Shown: in pieces, positions 9,451 through 21,400 of the stretch
Layout of the letters: every line of letters begins with the position of its first letter
Numbering within the stretch: the stretch's first letter is position 1
DNA from: a virus
Virus record (IMG/VR): IMGVR_UViG_3300047382_000013
Location: 1-26,393 of that record
Length of the DNA: 26,393 nucleotides
Direction: 5' to 3' (one strand)
Translations under genes and position numbers: made by a program
The notes under the pieces: generated by a model
Database searches by the model: none
What the model saw: only the letters and a program-made list of their open reading frames with translations
Told to the model about the DNA's origin: nothing

Positions 9451-12400
9451 TTACCCGTCTCCAAGAATCCGTAGGATCTCATCTGTTTTAGCTTTTACTT
9501 TACCGCCAGCGGCTAAGCGTTGCTGTTGTGTATTTGAACTTAGTTGTGTATTGGCCCCCAAAGTTCCTCCATAAGGATTAACCTTGCTATAGGGGTTAGC
9601 TGCCGTAGTCGCGGCGTATGGGTTGTCTCGCCCGTAAAAACCTTCCTGTTGAGGAGTAGCAAAAATGCTGTCTCCCCCATAAACATCATACTCGTACTGA
9701 ATAACCGCAGGGTCATTTGGAGTCTCTACATCCACTATCCGGCCCGGTTTAAATATCTGGCTTATTCGCTTTTCCTGTTCCTCTTTTTCTGCTTCCGCCT
9801 GCTTAGATTGTTCAGCTTCTGTACGTATTTCAGTACGAATATCTGTATCTTGTTGTGTTAACGCGTCTTGCTTAGCTGCATCACTTTCCGCTTGCTGCTG
9901 CTCTAACGCTTCCTGTTTTTCTAATTCGTACTGTACTTGAGCATCTATAGCAGCTTGATTTTGTGCCGCTATCTCAGCTTCTTTTTCTGCCACGGTCTTG
10001 TACATGCCGGTAGCAGGGTTAAAATCTGCGTCAGGATCAAAGCCATCGTAGTTACCAAGTGTATACGCATTTGTCAACAAAACCAAGTCTTCTTGCGTAA
10101 CTAAATCATCTTGTCCAGTTACGTCATAACGTAATATATTGTCAAACTTTTCTTGTGTTAGCTCTACTGTCCCCAAATACTCAGTTACTAGCGCTATATC
10201 TTCCTCTGTAACTAAGTTAGCTTCTTTACCTAACACCTGAGCGGTAGCGTCTGCCGCATCTTGCTGTTCTGATATTGTGCCTTGTAGTGCCTCTATCTCT
10301 AGGTCTTTGGCTTCTAACTCCGCAGCATTGTCAATATTTAGCTGGGTTATATCCCCAGTTAACTCCTCTATATCGTCTGACAGGTCATCCCTTTCTTTTG
10401 CCAACGCACCTATAGTTTCGTTTCTATCAGATATTGTCTCCCCTGCAGTTAATCCGGTGGCAGCGAGTGCATCTATGCGAGCTTGTAAAGCCTCCTTCTC
10501 GGCGTTCAGCGCTGCAATTTTTCCGTCTTTTTCACCTAACGCCTCCGCATGGGCTGCGTTTAACTGTTCTTTTTCTAAGTTTAGCGCGTCTACTTGTTCT
10601 TGCTTAAAGGTTTCGTACGAACCCTCTAGGTCTTCAATAGACGTATCTCTAAACTCGTCATAACCTTCTTGGGTACTAAACCTAATATCTTCTGGGAACT
10701 CGTCAGCATTATCACCTACCTCATCCCCATCGGTATCAACAGTTTCGGTAACATCTTCTGGGAATGCGTCAGCATTATCCCCAGTGCCATCCCCATCGGT
10801 ATCAACAGTTTCAGTAGCATCTTCTGGGAATGCGTCATCCCGATCATCTACCTCATCACCATCAGTATCTATTAATGCTTTGCGGTCAGCATCTTCTGGG
10901 TAGAAGTCAGCATTGTCACCTACACCATCCTCATCAGTATCTGTAGTTTCAGCGCCATCTTCTGGGAATGCATCGGCATTATCACCAACACCATCACTAT
11001 CTGTATCTACGCTTTCATTAGGATCGTTAGGGAATACATCAGCTTCATCACCTACCTCATCCCCATCTGAGTCAGTAGTTTCAGATCCATCTTCTGGGAA
11101 CGCGTCAGCATTGTCACCAACACCATCACTATCTGAGTCTAAGTATTCAGCAGCATCATTCGGGAATACGTCAGCATTATCACCAATACCATCATTATCT
11201 GAGTCTAAGTATTCAGCAGCATCATTCGGGAATACGTCAGCATTATCACCAGTACCATCATTATCTGAGTCTAAGTATTCAGCAGCATCATTCGGGAATA
11301 CGTCAGCATTATCACCAGTACCATCATTATCTGAGTCTAAGTATTCAGCAGCATCATTCGGGAATACGTCAGCATTATCACCAGTACCATCATTATCTGA
11401 GTCTAAGTATTCAGCAGCATCATTCGGGAATACGTCAGCATTATCACCAGTACCATCATTATCTGAGTCTAAGTATTCAGCAGCATCATTCGGGAATACG
11501 TCAGCATTATCCCCAGTGCCATCATTATCTGAGTCTAAGTATTCAGCAGCATCATTCGGGAATACGTCAGCATTATCCCCAGTGCCATCCCCATCGGTAT
11601 CCACGCTTTCATTAGGATCGTTAGGGGCCCAGTCAGTATTGTCACCTACCTCATCCCCATCTGAGTCAGTAGTTTCAGAGCCATCTTCTGGGAATGCGTC
11701 AGCATTATCCCCAACACCATCACTATCTGTATCTACACTTTCATTAGGATCATTAGGGAATACATCATCAGCATTTCTTACACCGTCTTCATCATCATCT
11801 TGGTCATCTTGGAACTGCTGCTCAGTAGCATAGCGATCATCTTCTGGGTAAGCATCATCCCGATCATCTACCTCATCACCATCAGTATCTATTAATTCTT
11901 GACGTTCTGCATTATCTGGGTAGAAATCGGCATTATCACCAGTACCATCCCCATCAGTGTCAAGTCGTTCTGTTGGGTCTAATGGGAATGCATCTACTTC
12001 ATCGGGAGCGCCATCCCCGTCATCATCAGAATCTCTATTGTCACCAATACCATCATTATCAGTGTCAAGTGTTTCTTCTGGGTCGTATGGAGCGCCATCA
12101 TCTTCGTTAAGTACGCCATCACCATCTATGTCAGGATCTTCATCATTTGGTATGCCATCCCTGTCTCTGTCAAGCGACTTGGTGGGGTCGGTAGGCCAAA
12201 AGTCGAACATGTCGTCAACGCCGTCATTATCATCGTCGTAGTCAGCCTCATCACCTACACCATCATTATCTGAGTCTAAGGTTTCAGCAGCATCTAACGG
12301 GAATGCGTCAGCATTGTCACCAACACCATCACTATCTGAGTCTAAGGTTTCTTCTGCGTTTTCTGGGTAAGCATCATCAGCATTTCTTACACCATCACCA

Positions 12401-15400
12401 TCATTATCTTGGTCATCTTGGAACTGCTGCTCAGTAGTATAGCGATCATCTTCTGGGTAAGCATCATCAACATCTAGTACGCCATCTCTGTCGGAGTCTG
12501 CAAAAGTTAGGGCGTTTAACTCATCGTAGCTGGAAGTATCTAGGTCATCTAGTGCATCTTTTGCCTCATCATCGGTAAGGTCAGGCGAGGTGAAACCGTT
12601 TTCATAAAGTTCACCTTCGGACACAGGTAAGGCTTTTAAATCATCGGTAGGCTTACCTTCTGAATCTAGGGAGAAAGCGGAGTGTGTAGCGGTAATTAGG
12701 TTATCCATTACCTCTGTTGCGCTATCATTGGGTAATAACAGGCCATCTGTTATATTGTCGCCCGACATACCAAAAGCCGTCCGCATAAATAGTAGGCCGT
12801 CGGTTAACGCGTCTATTTTCCCATCTTTATTGAAGTCAAAAAGTTTTTGTACTCTAGGGTCTTCTAAATACTCAATTACTTCTTCCGCGGTGTTCCTAAT
12901 AGAGTTTTCAGTAACAGCATCATCAATTAGATCGTCGCCCGACATATCAAAAGCATACCGCATAACAAGTAGGCCGTCGGTTAACGCATCCACCACACCA
13001 TCGCCGTCTATGTCCGCTATTAGGGAATACTTGCCCAGCCGTTCTGTGTCATTAGCATCAATAAACTCTGCTTCCGTAACATAGCGATCATCTTCTGGAT
13101 AAGCATCATCAGCATCTCTTACACCATCATCATCACTGTCTTGGTCATCTTTGAACTGCTGTTCAGTAGCATAGCTATCATCTTCTGGGTAAGCATCGAG
13201 GTTATCACCTACACCATCATTATCTGTGTCTAATGTTTCAGTAGCATCATTCGGGAATGCGTCTTGATCGTTATAAACACCGTCGCCATCGGTATCGTTA
13301 GGTATGTTGCCTTGGGTCAGCTGCCAGTATTCTGTTAGGGCACTATCTAAATCAACGTCTGTATCCAACGCCATTGCAGCATCTACATCGGCTTCCGAAG
13401 GAACATCGACACCTAACCTAGCGAATGACTCTTTAGCTTCTGACTGCGTTACATACGAGCTATCATCTACCACGTTTAAAACGTCTATATACAAGTCGTT
13501 GGATACGTCTTGAGTTATGCCTAAGTTCGCTAGAGTGTCCTGTACTTGAGTAGCATCACCAGAGTTAATAGCGTCAATCATTAGCGGGCTATTCAATACT
13601 ACATTCGTAATAGGGTTAAAAGACCCCCCATCAGTGTTCCCACCATTTGCTGTGGGAGTACCTATACCATATATTGTCGCCGTAGTACCGAATGCGCCAA
13701 GGGCCGACACTGTAGAATTTAGAGCGATATTGCCCATGTAGTCTCTGTCCTCTACTCCCGCGTTATACAGAGCAGATTCTATGTATGCAGTGGTGCCACC
13801 TTCTTGTACAAACTCGTTTAGAGTCTCTTTTGTAACTACCTGAGCGCCATCAACGAAGCGTTCCCCCAACTCTGTTAATGCTTTTTTGCCGGAAGAAGAT
13901 AATATTTTTGTGTCTAGGGCTTTAGCCCCGGGAATTGTAGACATAAGCAATATAGATATAGACCCTGCACCAACTGCTATTTCACCTGCTTTAGCTTCAG
14001 CGTCTGCGGGAGAATACCCTACTCTTATTAGCTCTGCATAGCTAGTGTCATACGCCTGTGTAAACGCCCCACTATAGGCTTCTGTTACTTCCAAACCCCT
14101 ATTAGTTGCTACAGCTGTGCTTACACCTACGGCCCTAGCTACATCATCAGCCATAGCCAAACCAGCTGTCTTAGTAACTACCTTACCAACACCCAAACTA
14201 GCTACTAGGGTGGCTAGTTCTTGCCCTATTTCCATCCCAATAACTTCTACTAAGAAGACTTTTGGTTTATCTGTTAACTCTCCGTATAGCGCTTCTAACT
14301 TACCGCCCACACCTTCAGCATCTTCTACGGTCTGCCAAAACTCTGCTACGTCTTCTTGATACACTTCGGGTAAATACCCAAAAGACATAGACTCTAACAA
14401 GTTAGCGGTTCTAGAAAAGTCGTTATTCATTACCGAAGCAAAATCTATATCTTTATACGCGTCGGCTATTATTGCGTCTGCGGCAGCATTCGCGTCTTCT
14501 ACTGTACCGCCGGCTAAGATTATTTCTCGCCGTTTCTTCTCAGCGGCTACTTGTGCAGGCATAGTTTCAGCAAACTTACCCAAAGCCCTAACACCTTCAT
14601 TAAATATGTTAGCTGTGCCCGCTGGGAACCTTATTGCCACATTTACAAACGTTTCTAAACCGTCTTGAATAGTTTCAAGCTGCCGGCTATAAAAGGTTAA
14701 ATCTTCTTCTTGCTTAGCGGTGAGAGGGCCCTCAATAGCATTTAATTCGTCTATTTTTCCCTGTGCTTCGTCTATTCCGTCTTGGTAGAAATCTAACGAG
14801 TCTTTGGCTATACGTGCAATCCAAGGTAGCTCAGAATACGGTATACCATCATACCCTTCACGTAGGTCTTGCTCTGCTTTAAAAGCGTCAACCTCGGCAT
14901 TATAATCTTGGAATATCTGTACCTTTTCTTCTTCCGATACACTCATGTCTATGAGCTGGTTATACTCTCTAGTAGTTTCCGCAAGCCACGCTGCTTCTGG
15001 GGATGTAGTTACAGCTTCACTCAAGAACGTCGCATACGCCAGAGGACTAGATTCTTGAAGTGTATTCTTGTCGGTAAATATAGGAGTCTGTATATACTCT
15101 TTTACTAGCGGCTCAGTGCCATCCTCATTAAGCACGTACTTAGCGCCGCCCCCAGCATCATATTGATAGGTTTCAAACTTGCCTGTTTCAGGGTTAAACT
15201 CTGTTCTTCTAAATCCGTCACCACCCCAACCTATGTTTCCTTCGCTGTCCATAGTGTAAGTGATGTTACCCTGCGCTACGTCGTTCATTCTTTGACGTAT
15301 TTCTGCATCAGACATATCGTCGTCGTACAAATTACGGAAAAAGTCTTGTGCTGACCTGTTAACTAAAGTCTCATCTAAAGCAGCCCTTGACCCAAATACT

Positions 15401-18400
15401 GACTCTACTAGTCCATCTCCTTGAGCCTTTAGGGCATCGACACCTAACTGTTCGTCAGATAGACTGGTTTGCTGCTCTAAAAACTCTAACGTTGACATGT
15501 TACTAGGCGTACTTTCGAAGGCCTCACTAAGAAGTTGTAATTGTAGAGTTTTTAGTTCGCTTGGGGTTAACAGGCTTACGTCTACATTACTAGCTGCCAG
15601 CAAACGCGTGGTAATGTTAGATATAGCAGCTTCTGTACGTTCATTGTACTGGCCCGCATTTATGGGTGCGCCATTTTGTATGCCCTCAGCTATATAGTGA
15701 GAAAACGCGTCTTCGTCCGCAGATAGATTATTTGCTAGCCTATACTCAGCCTCGTTAAAGTCTGGAGCTAACTTATTTACCATATCCTTCACAATAGCAG
15801 TCTGGTATGCCTGCACCGCAGGATCAAATTTAGTCGTGGCGGTTAATGTCTCGAGCATCGTGTCATACTCAGTTACCAAAACGCCTTCGTCATACTCTAA
15901 TTGTTTTATTGCATTACTTACACGCACCACTTCTTGGTTGGCTTCAATTAACTGTCTCTCATAGTCCTTGTCCTGTAACAATGCTGCATACGCACGTCGA
16001 TCAGCGTCCGTAGCGTTAGGGCCTTCAGCCGCGGCTTCTAGGTTACTGCGCTGCTGTAATAGAGCGTCTCTTTCTGCAAGGGCAGTTTCCATCTCCCCTC
16101 CTAATACTTCGCCCCTTTCGGGTAATGCGTCTAATTCTTCTCTTTTGGCTACCGCAAGGTCATAGTCGCCAGAAACGTTATCCACGTAGGTCTTAAAATC
16201 TTGCGAGAAAGTGCCCGCTAGAAAACTATCTGTTATGGCCGTTGCCGCTACACCAGTCATAGCCGCTAAAACGCCATCCCCTATGTTAGGGTTATTCATT
16301 AGTATGCCGCTTATAGCACTACGCATACCTGCCGCAAGAACCGGGGCGGTTAATACATCAACTACACTGTTATCTAATTTATCTATTTCTTGGGCTATTA
16401 TTAGCTCGTTAGTAAACGCACGCACTATCGCCGTTTTACCTGCAATAGTCCCGTCATTCCCTAGCACAGATTGCACTAACCCTTGCCTTACTGCTTCCTT
16501 AATAGGCCCATCTAGATTTTGAAAAGAATTATCTAAGTACGTATCTATGTCGTTAGTTAACTTGTCTAGTTGGTTTCTAACTCCTTCTGGTAAGTCTTCA
16601 TACATCAACGAGGCCTTAGCAGCTATAGGAGCCATAACCTGATTAATCGTATCTTCTAGAGGTTGGAGTAATTCTTGGTCAAAGTTTTCTACAATACCTG
16701 AAATATTTAACGCTTCATCTAGTCGCCTTAGAGTACCTTCAAAATCTTCTTCAATGTCACCTAGTATGTCTTTAAATGGAATTTGCTCAACAGCACCTAA
16801 TATGTACTCCCCTAGAGTTCTAATGTCGTCATTAAAAATAAATTCTTCTGCAACGCGCAACATGTTAGATAAGTCGCCTTCTAGACCGCTAAAGAATTGC
16901 TTTAATTTTGCGTTATCACCAATTGAATCGCCTAACCAATCCAATGCCTGCCCTGCCATAGCCTCTTCAAATGTAGCTCCTTTAGCCATATCAGAAACTA
17001 CTTCGTTTATGGCTTCATACTGTGCAGGAGTTATAGCATTAATTACATTATCGGATACACCTAAACTACCAAGTCCATTCTTAACCCACCCATCACCAAA
17101 CTCACTAAGAACGGGCAAGATGGCGCTTTTTATATCCCCGCTACCTGCAGCACGTATTAGCGATATAGTCTGTTTACCGTTTAGTCCAGCTAGCCCGATT
17201 CCAGCCATCTGAATAGCCATGAAATCATTGTACGCCTGAGTGCCCTTCGCAAGCCCTTGTGCGGCTGCCTGTTTTGCTGCTTCGGCTTCACTAACAGGCA
17301 TTGTTATCTTACCGAACTTTTGTAGCGAGAATAACGCCAAGGATGCCCAATCTTCCGCGTGCAAAGTCTGCCCATCTACAACTTTCAATGCAATGTTTGC
17401 GGCTTCTATTTGTAATGCCAAATCTGGACGACCAGCTACAGTAAGAGCTACCTGAATAACCGCTTTTAGCGGGCCTATCTTATCAATAAATTTACTTAGT
17501 GAGCTGGGTTCTTCTTGTAGTTGAACCCACATCATAGTGTAGTCCCCTACCTTACCATCTCCCCCTGATATATCTACGAAATAACCTGCCTTGGTGCCAC
17601 TACTTTGGGGGTAGTCTTGTCCGTCAGTAAACTTACTACGTATATCTTCGTCATTTAAGTGTTGATTCAGTGTCCTAGCGCCATCGTAAAAATACGGAGA
17701 TGCTATTTCGGCCGTATGATTGAATTCCCCAAATATTACGTCATCGTCTCCCGGCATTTTCATGTACAAGCGATCTTTGTCGTAGTTTACGCCAAGATCC
17801 ATATCAAACGATTGTGGTAACTCTATGTAAGAAGCTACTTCGTAGTCTTCTAGCTTATCCATCCACTCCCTATGTTGAAACTCTGATAGCCCTTCGTCTT
17901 TGAAGTTATTAATGTACTCCTTGGTATTCATGGCTTCTAGGTGTCCGATAGCCTGCGCTCTGTAATTCCTTTCTCCGGGTGTCATACCACCGTGTATCGC
18001 CCCTCTCATTATTTCTAATTGCCTAACTTTCCTGTCTTGCATGAAATAAAAGAAACGTTGGTCTGTTTGTACGTCTATGCCACCTAAGTCATCCCAAAGG
18101 TCTCCTAGACGCATAGAAGCACCTAGGTTTACTAATTGCTCCCTATCCCAAGGGGTAGTGCCATCTTCCATAGCACCAAAAGAATTATTTATAGATACCC
18201 TATAACGACTTATCAGAGCTTGCTCCGCGTCAGTAAGAGAGCCGTCTATATAACCGTCTGCCTTGGCTATAACTTTTATTAGTTGTTCTGCCCCCGGAGT
18301 GACTTCTACGCCTGCCCCCGATAAATTAGCCCAGATAGGGGCATTAGTGGGTCTATTGGACAGTAACCAATTTGTAAGTCCTTCTTTTTTAGCTTCTCGT

Positions 18401-21400
18401 TCACTAAGTCGCCCCTGCGACAGAAAATCGCCTTCAAGGTCTAAGTAGTCTACGACTTTCCTGCCGCTAGCGTTTGGTACGTTAGGAGTAAACCCCGGCC
18501 GGCCGTATACGCCGGTATCAGCCATCCAGTTTTTATTTTTTAACCACTGATTTGCCTCGGCTCTGTTTGGGGCTCGCCCATTCGTCTTAACAAAGTGCTC
18601 TCGCCACGTATTAAATTCACTTACTTCGTCTGTGTAGTAAACTTTTTTCCATGAATCGTCTTCTCCACTTACGTTGTCAATCAACTTCCCCATTTCATGC
18701 ATAGAATAAGCGCCGTATATTGCTCGACTATTCTCTAGCACGAAGGTATCTACCATTGCTTGTTCTTCTAAAGACTCTTTTTGCGGGGTACTGTAGTATC
18801 TAGAATCTTCCGGATACGCATCAGCATTATCTCCTATCCTATCTCCATCAGTATCGACAGACTCCTCAGACGAATAAGGAAAAGCGTCGGCATTATCACC
18901 AACACCATCTTTATCCTTATCAGAAGATTCGCTAGGGTCGTTTGGAAACGCATCTATATCGTCGGAATACCCATCGTTGTCGCTGTCGGTTGCGGGGGGG
19001 CCATCATAATCAGTTGGAGTTGAAACAGGATTTTCGACTTCATTTATACGGTAAGCTACCCGATTAGCTTCTTCGGGTATAGTATCTTCAGTTACGAAAA
19101 ATACTGATCTATAAACAGATTCCAACAAAGCCAAGTTAGGCAGGTCATTTTTTAGGCTTTCTTCTAAGTCTAATAGCGCTTGTTCGTCATCTTTTATAGG
19201 AGAAACTCGATCAAACATCTCCTGAAGTTTCTTTTTGTAGGCCTCACCTTGAGGCCCTCCTACTCCTAATCCTGATAACCTAGCATACCGTTCTTCGGGA
19301 GTTTCATTTGCAATTAACGCTTGTCGCTCCGCCTCAGCAGCAGCTTCTGCTTCCGCTTGTTTTTTAGCTTCTTCTAGAGTAACTTCAGCTTCTCGTTCTG
19401 CGACTGCGGAGAATTCATTAAAATACCAATCGTCTGGATATTCTTCTCGTATTAGGTCAGTTACTTGATCTAGCGTTACCTCTATCGCTAGCTTGTCGCT
19501 GAATACCCCAGTGTTATGCCTTGCCTTTAATTTTTGGGCTAAGTCTTTAAACTTTTCTCCCGTTCTACCATAAAACCAATCCCAATAACGCGATGCGTTT
19601 CCAGCATAGTTCCTGTTATAGTCATTTACAAAATCTTGGAGGGTGTTGTAGGTTTTGGTGCCCTGCCATTCCCTTTTTTGTTTATCCCTTGCTTCTTGCA
19701 ATGCAGCAGCTTCAAGCCGTTCTTGTTCTGCTTTGGCCGCTGCTGCCGCTTCTTCCGCTGCCTTTATGGCAGTCTCATCATCTGCTTTCTTGGCCGCTGC
19801 CGCCGCTGCCTCCGCCGCCGCTATTTCCGCTGCAAGTTTATCTTCTTTGTGTTGTACTACATCAGAATACCTAGTGTAATGATCGTCATCAGGAAAGTGG
19901 GCATCTAGCGCATCTAATGCTTGTTCGTAAGTTATATTAGTGGCTATACCCTTACCATTGTTATGCGCAGATCTTAGTTTTCCTGATAACGCATATAGCT
20001 TAGTACCTACCTGTCCAGAAAACCAATCCCAATATTTAGAGACTTGGCCAACATGATTCCTGTTGTAGTAATTTACAAAATCTTGGAAGGTGTTAAATTG
20101 GGTTTTGCCTTCTTTACGTGCAGCCTCTTCTGCTGCCGCTGCTGCCGCAGCCTCCGCTTCTTCCTCTGCTTTTCTCTTGGCTTCATCCGCCGCAGCCGCA
20201 GCCGCTGCTTCTTCTGCTGCTTTCTTAGCTGCTGCCGCTTCTTCTTCTGCTTTCTTAGCTGCCGCTGCCGCTGCCGCCGCTCTTTCTTCTGCTGCTTTCT
20301 TGTCCGCTGCCTCCGCCGCTGCTGCTGCCGCTGCCGCTTCTTCTGCTGCTTTCTTAGCCGCTGCTTCTTCCGCTGCTTTCTTAGCCGCTGCCGCTGCTGC
20401 TTCTTCCGCTGCTTTTTTCCTAGCTGCTTCCGCCGCTGCTTCTGCCTTAATAGTGTCCTTATGATTCGCTACATCAGAATATCTATCGTAATAATCGTCA
20501 TCAAAAAAGTGGTCATCTAGCACGTCCAGTGCTTGTTCGTAAGTTACATTAGTGGCTATACCCTTACCATTGTTATGCGCAGATCTTAGTTTTCCTGATA
20601 ACGTATATAGCTTAGTACCTACCTGTCCAGAAAACCAATCCCAATATTTAGAGACTTGGCCAACATGATTCCTGTTGTAGTAATTTACAAAATCTTGGAA
20701 GGTGTTAAATTGGGTTTTGCCTTCTTTACGCGCCGCTAGTTCTGCCGCTGCCGCTGCCGCTGCTTCTTCCTCTGCTTTCTTGGCCGCTGCCGCCGCAGCC
20801 GCCGCTTTTATGGCATCATCTGCTGCTTTCTTAGCTGCTGCTTCTTCCGCTGCTTTCTTAGCTGCCGCTGCCGCTGCTTCTTCCGCTGCTTTCTTAGCTG
20901 CTGCTTCTTCCGCTGCTTTCTTAGCTGCTGCCGCTTCTTCTTCTGCTTTCTTAGCTGCCGCTGCTGCTGCCGCCGCTGCTTCTTCCGCTGCCTTCTTAGC
21001 TGCTGCTGCTTCTGCCGCTGCTTTCCTAGCAGCTTCTTCTGCCTGTAACCTAGCAAAGGCCTCTGCTTCTTCTTTTGCTTTCTTAGCCGCTGCCGCTGCT
21101 GCCGCTGCCGCTGCTTCTTCCGCTGCTTTTTTCCTAGCTGCTTCCGCCGCTGCTTCTTCCGCTGCTTTCTTAGCCGCTGCTTCTTCCGCTGCCTTCTTAG
21201 CTGCTGCTGCTGCTGCTTCTTCCGCTGCTTTCTTAGCCGCTGCTTCTTCCGCTGCTTTCTTAGCCGCCGCAGCCGCTGCCGCTGCTGCCGCTTCTTCCGC
21301 TGCTTTTTTCCTAGCTGCTTCCGCTGCTATATCGTCCCTAACCTTTTTTACTTCTGAATATCTAACATAATAGTTATCATTAGGGAAGTGCTCAGCAACC

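Larger units (their letters stand above)
10675..13299 (-). other. Main TSP3-like calcium-binding array
   Basis: Residues 2768-3642. About 31 DxDxDGxxD units by eye, mostly in a 22-residue frame ending DAFPxDxxE or VFPNDAAE. A higher-order unit containing DRYxTEQQFQDDQD recurs three times (around 11790-11860, 12400-12460 and 13130-13190). A dockerin-like pair sits inside. Such arrays are rigid only when Ca2+ is bound. Confidence 0.8.

Noticed and set aside
11141-11602. CRISPR-like array (regular repeats)
   Set aside because: Units are contiguous with a 66-bp period and no unique spacers, are in frame, and encode a known repeat motif; this is a coding tandem repeat.
10913-11833. 306-codon open frame on the plus strand
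   Set aside because: It is the antisense of the TSP3 repeats; its Ser/Pro/Ala periodic protein mirrors the 66-bp repeat and it has no ribosome binding site or coding logic.
20808-21056. Lys/Gln/Arg-rich frame on the minus strand within the giant gene
   Set aside because: A shifted frame of the same low-complexity tract, fully inside the giant gene with no supported start.
19663-21330. TolA homologue suggested by the Ala/Glu/Lys helix
   Set aside because: Similarity is only compositional; no TolA membrane anchor or C-terminal domain is present.
20702-21370. 222-codon plus-strand frame of almost only Ala, Ser and Phe
   Set aside because: It is an antisense shadow of the Ala/Glu/Lys helix codons; low-complexity GCN/GAR DNA has few stops in any frame.
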